From Bacteroidota bacterium (GTDB lineage: Bacteria; Bacteroidota; JABWAT01), in assembly GCA_017303995.1 (NCBI GenBank), contig JAFLBE010000042.1, positions 1-39,342 on the forward strand: a stretch of 39,342 bases of DNA. Direction: 5' to 3'. The notes below the pieces were generated by a model. That model saw only the letters and a list, made by a program, of their open reading frames with translations, had not been told where the DNA came from and did not search any database. This document shows, piece by piece, positions 25,321 to 32,395 of the stretch. Made by a program: the position numbers and the translations under genes. Position 1 is the stretch's first letter, and each line of letters opens with the position of its first letter.

Positions 25321-26398
25321 CCAGCTTGCTTTGAAAGTAAGTTTCCAGCTGGCGAACCATGGCCGGGATAGTAAATTCTGATTTCACACGGGCTTCACCT
25401 GCTTTTCCAAAAGCAGCCATTTGCTCAGGGTTTCCCAGAAGTTCCAGTATTTTTTGTGCAAGAATGTCGGGGTTTTTAGCCGGAACAATGATACCGGTTT
25501 CGCCGTCGTTCATTAATTCCCGGGCACCATTAACATCGGTTGCAATTACCGGTTTCCCGACGGCCATGGCTTCCATAACTACGTTTGGCATGCCTTCAAA
25601 TAAGGAACTGAGAACGAAAAGATCGCAACCTTTCATGAGCGGATCGACATTTTCAATAAACCCGAGAAATTTTACTTTTTCTTCAACGCCAAGATTCCGT
25701 GCATGGGCTTTCAGTTCGTCTTCAAGTTTACCTTTTCCGGCAATCACCAGAACCAGATCATCCCGTTTGTGCGAAACGGTAGCGAAAGCAGTAATCAGGT
25801 CATCAAATCCCTTTTGATCAGACAATCGACCGGCGCTGAGAATGACCTTTTTCCCAGGGTAATCTTTTGAAAAATCATAGGCAACAACACCAGATTTATC
25901 TGCAATTCCGTTGTAAATGACTTTTACGTGATCGGGTTTAAACCAACCGTAACCTTCGTAGGCTTTTTTGATGGTTATCGAATTGGTGAGAATGCCATCG
26001 GTAAGATTGGTAAGGGTGACTTTGTGTTTCCATTTGTTGCCGGCAAGCTGAATGCCGTGTCGGGCGATGACAACTGGCTTTCCAACAATTCGTGCGGCAA
26101 GGCCAGCAACCCGAACGTCTTTGTTCAGGTTACAGACCATGATTTCAATATCTTCAGCTTTGAGAAACCGGGCAATTTTCCAGGTCATGATGGGGCCGAT
26201 ATCGGCACGGATGTTGAATATGCGGGTAGGAACGCCAGCTTTTTCGGCTTCCTGAAGGACTTCAGAGCCTTTTTTCCCGCCTACAAAAACTTTGTGACCG
26301 GCCTTATGGAGCCCGCGTGCAGCACGAACCATCCATTTTTCACCGCCACCCAGTTTATTGACGCCGATTGAATTGATAAAAAGAATATTCATAATCAT
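25295..26398 (-). CDS. GT4-family glycosyltransferase, first gene of the glycan operon
   Basis: This 367-residue GT-B enzyme starts MNILFINSIGVNKLGGGEKWMVRAARGLHKAGHKV. It contains VILSAGRLSDQKGFDDLITAFATVS, VKFLGFIENVDPLMKGCDLFVLSS and EGMPNVVMEAMAVGKPVIATDVNGARE (EX7E), as in GT4 enzymes of LPS core and O-chain synthesis. ATG 26398 and ATG 26392 are both possible starts; neither has a clear ribosome-binding site. No gene on this strand lies just upstream, so the promoter for the whole cluster is probably in 26399-26626, together with a foldback repeat. It resembles the GT4 at 11176-12261 in both terminal blocks. Confidence 0.93.
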   Translation of the reverse strand: MIMNILFINSIGVNKLGGGEKWMVRAARGLHKAGHKVFVGGKKGSEVLQEAEKAGVPTRIFNIRADIGPIMTWKIARFLKAEDIEIMVCNLNKDVRVAGLAARIVGKPVVIARHGIQLAGNKWKHKVTLTNLTDGILTNSITIKKAYEGYGWFKPDHVKVIYNGIADKSGVVAYDFSKDYPGKKVILSAGRLSDQKGFDDLITAFATVSHKRDDLVLVIAGKGKLEDELKAHARNLGVEEKVKFLGFIENVDPLMKGCDLFVLSSLFEGMPNVVMEAMAVGKPVIATDVNGARELMNDGETGIIVPAKNPDILAQKILELLGNPEQMAAFGKAGEARVKSEFTIPAMVRQLETYFQSKLDEKRKTGH

Positions 26399-26460
26399 CC
26401 GGAATAAAATGCAAATATCAGAAAGAAAGCCGGGAAATTCTAATCAGGAAGGGGTGAATA

Positions 26461-26626
26461 ATGGTAAATTGTCAGAATCAGGATTTTCGGGATTTAAGGA
26501 TTTACAGGATTGGAAAGATGACTCTTTTTCATCTTTTTAATGGGTTCAATTCTGATTCAAATTTCTTTCTGATTGTATTTCATTCTGTTCATCCATAAAT
26601 CCTGCAAATCCTGATTCTGACAGTGG
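26461..26626. repeat. Foldback repeat, copy 1 (left flank of the toxin-antitoxin cassette)
   Basis: The ends form a 16-bp perfect inverted repeat, GTCAGAATCAGGATTT (26471-26486) against 26609-26624. The inner parts also pair in reduced form (GGATTTACAGGATT against AATCCTGCAAATCC). A second copy in the same orientation lies at 27304-27464. The outer blocks are strongly conserved; the middle is diverged. The right end is 2 bases from the toxin stop and may double as its terminator. The type is a known widespread intergenic repeat in Bacteroidota-related genomes. Confidence 0.8.
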
Positions 26627-26956
26627 TTAGCTCAAAATACGCTTTTGCAATAGGGTTTGCATGTCACGCCGACCGTCAGAAATTAAAATGATGTAGACCT
26701 TCAAATCCTGAACTTTGTAAATAATCCGGTATGGTTTAAAAAATAATTCACGGTAATCAAGAATTCCAAGAACTGCCAACTCGTTTGGGTAAACACCTCT
26801 AAGCGGAAATTCCCGCAGCGTCTCCAGTTTTTTTTCAATAGAAGAAAGAACGTATTCTGCAGCGTTTTTGCTGTCGTTATCAACCAGGAAAGAAAAAATT
26901 TCTTCCAGATCTTTTTGAGCTGAAACAGTTAAAAAGACCTGAAAAATCGTACTCAT
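26627..26956 (-). CDS. ParE/RelE-superfamily toxin
   Basis: The 109-residue protein matches ParE-type toxins: an N-terminal strand VFLTVSAQKDLEEIFSFLVDNDSKNAAEYVLSSIEKKLETLREFPLRGVYPNEL, then the core strands GILDYRELFFKPYRIIYKVQDLKVYIILISDGRRDMQTLLQKRIL. The YRIIYKV and I-x-DGRRDMQ endings are family hallmarks. ParE toxins act on DNA gyrase and RelE toxins cleave mRNA on ribosomes; the sequence favours the ParE branch but does not decide. The start overlaps the antitoxin stop by 4 bases, as usual for such pairs. A repeat directly adjoins its stop codon. Confidence 0.88.
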   Translation of the reverse strand: MSTIFQVFLTVSAQKDLEEIFSFLVDNDSKNAAEYVLSSIEKKLETLREFPLRGVYPNELAVLGILDYRELFFKPYRIIYKVQDLKVYIILISDGRRDMQTLLQKRILS

Positions 26957-27225
26957 TTTCTGATTTTTTCCCTGATAGATTGAAGACTTTGTTCAAGAGG
27001 AATCACCGCTCCGGCTGCAATTTCCTGATTCCCAATGGCAAGAATCTTTAGAAGTGCCATTGTTTCCTGGTTTTGCTCCCATGACCTGATGTCCTGAAGT
27101 ACGGCTTTTGCTTCGCCATTCTGGGTTATGACGATTGATTCACCGTTTTCACCAAGGGTTCTGATCATTTCAGCTGCATGTGCCTTCAGGTAACTGATTG
27201 GTTTTATTTGTTCGGAAAGTTTCAT
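26953..27225 (-). CDS. Phd/YefM-family antitoxin
   Basis: The 90-residue protein begins KLSEQIKPISYLKAHAAEMIRTLGENGESIVITQNGEAKAVLQDIRSWEQ, the Phd/YefM DNA-binding fold, in which the N-terminal strand-helix dimerises on an operator and the C-terminal tail (GAVIPLEQSLQSIREKIRK) wraps the toxin. It is the first gene of the pair and overlaps the toxin gene by 4 bases. GGAG lies 11 bases before the ATG. The upstream palindrome over the -10 box suggests autoregulation. Confidence 0.9.
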   Translation of the reverse strand: MKLSEQIKPISYLKAHAAEMIRTLGENGESIVITQNGEAKAVLQDIRSWEQNQETMALLKILAIGNQEIAAGAVIPLEQSLQSIREKIRK

Positions 27226-27246
27226 TTTTTTTGTACTCCATTAACC

Positions 27247-27281
27247 AGACCAAATTTAGTCTTAATATGGGTCAGATTCAA
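27247..27281 (-). promoter_or_regulatory. Promoter and candidate operator of the toxin-antitoxin operon
   Basis: On the minus strand TTGAAT (27276-27281) and TAAATT (27253-27258) are spaced by exactly 17 bases. The -10 box reads TAAATTTG, which also fits the Bacteroidota TAnnTTTG box. It is overlapped by an inverted repeat (AGACCAAA-TTTAGTCT, 7 of 8 pairs, 27247-27262). Phd-type antitoxins bind such palindromes. The site is 22 bases from the antitoxin start. Confidence 0.5.
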
Positions 27282-27303
27282 ATAGGAAAAATACAAATGG
27301 GGA

Positions 27304-27464
27304 ATGGTTAATTGTCAGAATCAGGATTTTCGGGATTTATTGATTTGCAGGATTGGATTGAAAATCCTGAATATTTTTACGGAATGAAAGCAGATTCAAA
27401 TTTTTGCTGATTTTTTTTCATTCTGTTCATCCATAAGTCTTGCAAATCCTGATTCTGATAGTGG
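27304..27464. repeat. Foldback repeat, copy 2 (right flank of the toxin-antitoxin cassette)
   Basis: Direct-orientation copy of the element at 26461-26626. The first 34 bases differ by one base, and the last about 40 are nearly equal; the end palindrome pairs at 15 of 16 positions. The two copies bracket the toxin-antitoxin genes, and no other gene lies between them. Confidence 0.8.
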
Positions 27465-27488
27465 GTTTTTATAAAAGTGGGCACCTTC

Positions 27489-28139
27489 CTAATATCTCAC
27501 TACTTTTTCCCTTTTTGTAAAAGCATTTACAAAAACCGTATCCGTAAAAGATTCTTCGGGTTTTCCATTTCGTTTTAAAATCCAGCTTATACCAAAATTT
27601 ATATTACCCTGACAGATCATTTCTCTGGCACGCGGGGGCTGATTGGATACGGAGTAATTAGCTCCCTCTCCAGGTGCATGAAACCGGAGATATTCATCGT
27701 TGGTGAGTGATGAATCTGTTTCAAAACGAACCAATAAAGTTGCATTGGGCTTCAAACCAATATTCTGGTTTGATCTGCCCTCAGTGCCAAAAGAACGAAC
27801 TTCAACTGTGTATTTTAGTTTGGCAACACCATCTGTCTGAAAGGTTTCAGGGCTGGAAATGGTTAATTGCAGTGAAAAAGCATTTGTCGGCGGAAAGTAA
27901 AAGGAACCATCAGACCCGGTTTTGGTTTCACCCAAGAAAACATAAGTTGTTGGAGAAAGAATTCCGTTACTGATCGATTCAACCAGCTTTAATGTAAAGT
28001 TGGGTAGTGGCTGATGGGTTGTAATGTCATATATTTTGCCAGAAACCGGTTCTTTTGTATACTCAGGATCCTCTTTTTCCGTTTTAAAATCACAACCAAC
28101 CAGAATACAAAAGGGTAAAAACAGGAGAAATTTTTTCAT
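27489..28139 (-). CDS. Lipoprotein with carboxypeptidase-regulatory-like beta domain
   Basis: The 216-residue protein starts with a lipoprotein signal (KKFLLFLPFCILVGC, lipobox Cys16). A beta-sandwich pattern follows, VSGKIYDITTHQPLPNFTLKLVES...GETKTGSDGSFYFPPTNAFSLQLTISS (about 33-107), typical of CarboxypepD_reg-like modules. No enzyme motif is visible. AGGAG lies 7 bases before the ATG. It is the last of three - strand genes and follows the paralogous pair at 28215-29760 by 75 bases, so it may be co-transcribed. Its N-terminal layout resembles the lipoprotein at 9593-10330 in type but not in sequence detail. Confidence 0.8.
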   Translation of the reverse strand: MKKFLLFLPFCILVGCDFKTEKEDPEYTKEPVSGKIYDITTHQPLPNFTLKLVESISNGILSPTTYVFLGETKTGSDGSFYFPPTNAFSLQLTISSPETFQTDGVAKLKYTVEVRSFGTEGRSNQNIGLKPNATLLVRFETDSSLTNDEYLRFHAPGEGANYSVSNQPPRAREMICQGNINFGISWILKRNGKPEESFTDTVFVNAFTKREKVVRY

Positions 28140-28214
28140 TTTGAACTCCTCTGATACAATAAAAAAGCAGTCAAAATCATCAGGATTGGGGGGCCTGAAT
28201 ATCCTAAAGGGTAG

Positions 28215-28970
28215 CTAAAATTTGGTGAGATTAAAATTTATACCGGCAGAATAATTAACCGTATTATCTTTTCCATCAACTTTTACGGGCATCATAAATG
28301 TGGTTAAACCAGCAGTGACACTGATCCAGTCAACCCCATAAACATCCATTTCAATAGCTCCATTAATATAGATTCGATATTGAGTATTTTCTTCATCAAT
28401 CAGATCTGTTGAACTGAATGCACCGAAACCGATAAAACCCTGTGGCTTTAAAAAGATCGGTAGTTTTATTCCAACAGCTCCGCCAAGATTGTATGATGAG
28501 AGCATAATATCTTGTTTGGTTGCAAATCCGGTTGAAAAATCCAGGCGGAGAAACATATTTGGCCGTGAGACTAATTCTGAATCCAGATGGAATCCGGCAA
28601 GTGTGCGGTAAAAGTTTGAAACTGAAACCCCTGCAATTGTATTTGAAAAGAACCTTCCGCTTCTGGGCAGAATAACCGGGTAAGTACAATTTTTCAGATC
28701 TACGGTTGAAAACCCAGGATGTTGTGTGATGATTTCGCCTTCAAGGGTTTTTACAAATTGGCTGGTGATTTCATTATCATAGACATGCAGCGAGTCAATA
28801 ACTTTGAAATACAAAAAGACTTGTTCCTCATTCAGAAATCCGTTTGATCTTATTTCAACTGCCTCGCTTGAGAGGCTCAGTTTATTTTTTAAGAATACTT
28901 CAACACTGAGTGATTGTGAAAAGACCTGAGATGCGAAAAGAAAAAATGGAATCACAATTGACAATTTCAT
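28215..28970 (-). CDS. Secreted beta-rich protein of unknown function, paralogue of 29014-29760
   Basis: I recognise no family. The 251-residue protein has a signal peptide (KLSIVIPFFLFASQVFSQ, cleavage about after residue 18/19), a first half resembling a small beta domain (VEVFLKNKLSLSSEAVEIRSNGFLNEEQVFLYFKVIDSLHVYDNEI), and a second half of short alternating strands ending in FNLTKF, an aromatic C-terminus as in outer-membrane barrels. Shared blocks with the next gene are FKIIDSL/FKVIDSL, GFHLDSEL, RLDFSTGF, LSSYNLGGAVG/LSSLNLGAALG and FLKPxGFIGFGAFS. The two genes are 43 bases apart and in the same direction, a tandem duplication. An outer-membrane location is likely but unproven. Confidence 0.7.
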   Translation of the reverse strand: MKLSIVIPFFLFASQVFSQSLSVEVFLKNKLSLSSEAVEIRSNGFLNEEQVFLYFKVIDSLHVYDNEITSQFVKTLEGEIITQHPGFSTVDLKNCTYPVILPRSGRFFSNTIAGVSVSNFYRTLAGFHLDSELVSRPNMFLRLDFSTGFATKQDIMLSSYNLGGAVGIKLPIFLKPQGFIGFGAFSSTDLIDEENTQYRIYINGAIEMDVYGVDWISVTAGLTTFMMPVKVDGKDNTVNYSAGINFNLTKF

Positions 28971-29013
28971 GGTAACCTGCTGGTATTTTAAAAGAATCGC
29001 GGTTTATTAAAAC

Positions 29014-29760
29014 TCAGATTTTGAAATTCAATCCAATAAAAAGAGAAAAATAGTCTGACTGTTTTTTGAAAATAATTGGATTGGGATAAACCGAAATGCC
29101 CCCATTTATTTCAACCCATTCAACTTCCTCGAAATCCCAATTTACAGCACTGATCAGATAAGGCCTTGTTCTGAGAATGCTTTTAGTATCAGTGCTGTTA
29201 CCACTAAAAAGGCCGTAACCTACATAAAACTCAGGTTTCATGAAAACTTGAAATTGATAGCCTAAAGCGGCACCAAGATTAAGTGAGGAAAGAAATGGGT
29301 TTGTTTTGTTATAAAAGCCTGTGGAAAAATCCAGTCTGATTATTAGATTTTCAAAATTTTTCAATTCAGAATCCAAATGAAAGCCAAGCAAGGTGCCTTG
29401 TATTGTGGAAAATGAAACGCCAAAAGAGGAGTTGGAAAAACCATTGTTTTCATCCGGAATATGCACTTGAAACCGGCACGTTGTTAAATTTACAGTAACA
29501 TAGTTTTGGTGCCGGATGATCGTTTCATTGTCGAGCAAAGCCTCGATACTGGCTAAAAGTGAATCATTTCTGACATACAATGAATCAATAATTTTAAAAT
29601 TTGCAAATGTTTTTGAATCACCCTGAAGTCCTCCAGAATGTACAGTTTTCACATTGAAGACAACCTTTTGATTGCCCTTGATAAAGAGATCAACTTCAGT
29701 TGACTGTGAAAAGGAAAGATTTGAAATGAAAAAGACAATAAAACCAAAAAGAAATCGCAT
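29014..29760 (-). CDS. Secreted beta-rich protein of unknown function, paralogue of 28215-28970
   Basis: The 248-residue protein has a signal peptide (RFLFGFIVFFISNLSFSQ). The body matches the downstream neighbour block by block: FKIIDSLYVRNDSLLASIEALLDNETIIRHQNYVTVNLTTCRF, VSFSTIQGTLLGFHLDSEL, LIIRLDFSTGFYNKTNPFLSSLNLGAALGY, FMKPEFYVGYGLFSGNSTD and the C-terminal strand YFSLFIGLNFKI. The last third looks like paired strands of a small outer-membrane barrel. No catalytic motif is visible. It is the first gene of the three - strand genes here and is divergent from the sensor kinase gene at 30005, with a 244-base gap that must hold both promoters; I see no clear box in it. Confidence 0.7.
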   Translation of the reverse strand: MRFLFGFIVFFISNLSFSQSTEVDLFIKGNQKVVFNVKTVHSGGLQGDSKTFANFKIIDSLYVRNDSLLASIEALLDNETIIRHQNYVTVNLTTCRFQVHIPDENNGFSNSSFGVSFSTIQGTLLGFHLDSELKNFENLIIRLDFSTGFYNKTNPFLSSLNLGAALGYQFQVFMKPEFYVGYGLFSGNSTDTKSILRTRPYLISAVNWDFEEVEWVEINGGISVYPNPIIFKKQSDYFSLFIGLNFKI

Positions 29761-30004
29761 ATATAACTTGGGAATAGAGTGAGAATTTTCAAGGGATCAG
29801 GAATCATTCCTAAACATCATGGACGATGAAAAAACCCTTTTATTTTTCGATAAATATAAGAAACATCTAATTTATTGTTTCGCCAGGTGAAAAGCAAAAA
29901 ATAATAATATAGAATCATGCTTGGGTTTGAAACCTTATTGGGTTGCCTTTTTGGTTCCCTCTTCCCTTTTCCCGATATTTGCCACGGTTAAAAAACGGAC
30001 TTGC

Positions 30005-31534
30005 ATGTTTAAACGGTTTACCTTTGTTTTTCTGGTGGTGATTCTTCTTCCTGTCATTTTCTATGCAGGTTGGGTGATTAATTCACTGAATACCAGTGAA
30101 AAAATACTTTCACAGGTTTACAATCAGCAGTTAAACGCAGCACTGATCACCCTGAATCAATATGCATGGAACCAGATTGATGAATGGGCAACTTCGGTAG
30201 ACCAGCTTTCAGGAACCAATATTGACACCCTGCAGGATTTTCTGACCCGGAATCCATCCCTTCGTTTAATTTTGACAACCGACAGTCTGCTTTCCTCGAT
30301 CCGCCTGGTTGGGGCTTCTGCTGTTCATTCTGTTTTTCCTACCGGACTCAGAGACAGTCTTCAGGCAAAAAAGGATAGACTCAGTCAACTCAACCGTTTT
30401 ATGGCCGGCAATAATTACCGGAAGTTTGAGCCGTTTACACTTCCTTCCGTAAATCCGATTGAAAAAATGGTCGTAGTTGTTTTTTCCTCCCGGAATGATC
30501 CTGACCGTTTGCTTGGTTTCGCAGTTGACGCAGGCCGGTTTACCCGTGAAGTAATGAGGTCAAGACTCAATGAGGTTGCGGGTGACGAGTTTATCATTGG
30601 TGTTCTGGCCGGAAATCCAGAACAGATTGTCTATGCAACTCAGGAAATGGAAAATCTTGAATTCAAAGTGACCAAGCCGTTGTGGATTTTGCCAGAATAC
30701 CGGATCGGCATCAGGCTTAAAGGTGCGACTGCCGACGAAATTATTGAAAACCGGCTGGTGCTTAATATGGTTTTAATTGGCATTTTGTCTATTGTATTGG
30801 TCATCGGTGTCGTTTATATCTATCGGTTGGTCAGGCGTGAAGTTGATCTCGTCCGCCTGAAAACAGATTTTGTTTCGAATGTTTCACACGAGTTGCGAAC
30901 CCCGCTGGCTCTCATCAGAATGTATGCTGAAACCCTCGAAATGAACCGGGTTGTGAGTGATGAAAAGCGACAGAATTATTACCGCATTATTCTTTCTGAA
31001 ACTGACCGGTTAGGCCGGCTGATCAACAATATTTTAAACTTTTCACGAATTGAATCTGTCAGGAATCCGTACCAACTTTCACCTCTGGAAGTGAATCCGC
31101 TTGTGGAAAGTGTGGTTTCGCTCTATGAAGTCCAGTTTGAATCTCAGGGATTTGACTGGAAATTTGAAAAGGAAGAAGTGGCCCAGATTATGGCAGATAA
31201 GGAAGCCATTTTTGAAGCCATTCATAACCTTTTAGACAATGCAGTTAAGTATTCGGGTGAACGAAAAGTCATCAGAATAAAGACATTAAAACGCCAGGGG
31301 GCAGTCGGAATATCAGTGAGCGACAGTGGTTCTGGCATTGATCAGAAGTACCACGGCATGATATTTGATAAGTTCTTCAGGGTATCAACGGGATTGGTTC
31401 ACAATACCAAAGGGTCGGGGCTGGGTCTTGCCCTGGTTCAGCACATTGTGAAAAGTCACGGCGGAACCATTGAACTAAAGAGCTCACCAGGTGAAGGTTC
31501 AATCTTCATTTTATGGTTTCCTGCACGAAATTAG
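30005..31534 (+). CDS. Sensor histidine kinase with large periplasmic domain
   Basis: This 509-residue membrane protein has TM1 (about 5-26, FTFVFLVVILLPVIFYAGWVI), a long extracytoplasmic domain (about 27-250) with no recognised name, TM2 (about 251-272, VLNMVLIGILSIVLVIGVVYIY), and a cytoplasmic HisKA domain with the phospho-acceptor His295 in FVSNVSHELRTPLAL. The HATPase domain has HNLLDNAVKYS (N box), SDSGSGID (G1) and KGSGLGLALVQHIVKSHGG (G2). It probably phosphorylates the regulator at 31618-32301. The frame is open to a TTG at 29921, but ATG 30005 gives the natural N-terminus MFKRFTF and is chosen. Confidence 0.93.
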   Translation: MFKRFTFVFLVVILLPVIFYAGWVINSLNTSEKILSQVYNQQLNAALITLNQYAWNQIDEWATSVDQLSGTNIDTLQDFLTRNPSLRLILTTDSLLSSIRLVGASAVHSVFPTGLRDSLQAKKDRLSQLNRFMAGNNYRKFEPFTLPSVNPIEKMVVVVFSSRNDPDRLLGFAVDAGRFTREVMRSRLNEVAGDEFIIGVLAGNPEQIVYATQEMENLEFKVTKPLWILPEYRIGIRLKGATADEIIENRLVLNMVLIGILSIVLVIGVVYIYRLVRREVDLVRLKTDFVSNVSHELRTPLALIRMYAETLEMNRVVSDEKRQNYYRIILSETDRLGRLINNILNFSRIESVRNPYQLSPLEVNPLVESVVSLYEVQFESQGFDWKFEKEEVAQIMADKEAIFEAIHNLLDNAVKYSGERKVIRIKTLKRQGAVGISVSDSGSGIDQKYHGMIFDKFFRVSTGLVHNTKGSGLGLALVQHIVKSHGGTIELKSSPGEGSIFILWFPARN

Positions 31535-31569
31535 TTAACTCTATCAAGTATTTTCTTAAAAAAATGATG

Positions 31570-31577
31570 TAAATTTG
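31570..31577 (+). promoter_or_regulatory. TAnnTTTG-like box before the response regulator
   Basis: TAAATTTG in the 83-base gap between sensor kinase and regulator fits the Bacteroidota -7 consensus TAnnTTTG. No matching TTTG -33 element is clear upstream, so the regulator may or may not have its own promoter. Confidence 0.25.
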
Positions 31578-31617
31578 CTCAATTCTCTTACATCGGCTTT
31601 AGTTAAAGGCGTTTACC

Positions 31618-32301
31618 ATGCAAAAAATTCTTATTGTTGAAGATGAAATTCAACTCGCATTCGGGTTGAAAGATAACCTGGAACTTGAAGGTTACCAGGT
31701 TGAGGTTGCCAATAATGGTCTCGAAGGATATGAACAGCTCACCAAAAGCCAGTTTGATCTGGTCCTTTTAGATGTGATGCTTCCAGGCATGTCTGGTTTT
31801 GAAATTCTGAAACGAATCAGACAACTGGGAAATGTGACTCCGGTTATCATGGTCACCGCCAAGTCAGATGAGATTGACAAAGTTCTCGGGCTTGAACTGG
31901 GTGCAGATGATTACATGACCAAACCCTTTAGTTTGCGTGAATTGTTTGCCCGTGTAAAGGCCGTTCTCCGTCGTCAGTCTGGTTCACCTATTTCAGTCAC
32001 GACACCGGTCACTATTGGTATTCTTACCGTTGATTTTGCCAATTATACAGCAAACCACAATGGTGAGTCGGTTGCCATGACCCCGAAAGAAATAGAAGTT
32101 TTGAAATTTTTGTGGGAGCGGAAGAATCAGACCGTCAGCCGTGATGAACTGCTTACTCAGGTTTGGGGATATGACGAAACCATCAGCTCAAGAACCGTTG
32201 ATAACTTCATTCTGAAAATCCGCCAGAAAATGGAAGAAGATTCTGCACACCCGAAACATATCATTACCATTCATGGTGTTGGGTATAAGCTGATTCCTTG
32301 A
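31618..32301 (+). CDS. OmpR/PhoB-family response regulator
   Basis: The 227-residue protein has an N-terminal receiver domain with acidic Asp9 and Glu10, phospho-acceptor Asp52 in VLLDVMLPGMSG, Thr80 in VIMVTAKS and Lys102 in YMTKPFSLREL. The C-terminal winged-helix DNA-binding domain contains MTPKEIEVLKFLWERKNQTVSRDELLTQVWGY and RTVDNFILKIRQKMEEDSAHPKHIITIHGVGYKLIP, typical of OmpR-type regulators. Its gene follows the sensor kinase in the same direction. Its target genes are not visible; the divergent secreted-protein genes at 27489-29760 are the nearest candidates. Confidence 0.96.
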   Translation: MQKILIVEDEIQLAFGLKDNLELEGYQVEVANNGLEGYEQLTKSQFDLVLLDVMLPGMSGFEILKRIRQLGNVTPVIMVTAKSDEIDKVLGLELGADDYMTKPFSLRELFARVKAVLRRQSGSPISVTTPVTIGILTVDFANYTANHNGESVAMTPKEIEVLKFLWERKNQTVSRDELLTQVWGYDETISSRTVDNFILKIRQKMEEDSAHPKHIITIHGVGYKLIP

Positions 32302-32313
32302 TTTAAAAGCTAT

Positions 32314-32395
32314 TAGCTATTGGCTGTTAGCTGTTAGGTAAACCAATTCTAAAGGCAAATAAGAATTCAACCTAATAGCCAACAGCTAACAGCTA
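32314..32395. repeat. Long imperfect inverted repeat between convergent genes
   Basis: Arms of 26 bases (32314-32339 and 32370-32395) pair with four mismatches around a 30-base spacer. Each arm is itself built of repeated TAGCTGTT/TAGCTATT units. It sits just after the response regulator and runs into the stop of the convergent receptor kinase gene, so it can end transcription from both sides. Confidence 0.75.

Noticed and set aside
25359-26371. Two long + strand open frames (152 and 147 codons) antisense to the first GT4 gene
   Set aside because: They mirror the codon pattern of the GT4 gene and have Ser/Phe-rich low-complexity products with no recognisable motif.
29921-30004. Upstream extension of the sensor kinase from a TTG
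   Set aside because: The extra 28 residues form no sensible signal or domain; ATG 30005 starts directly before the first TM helix.
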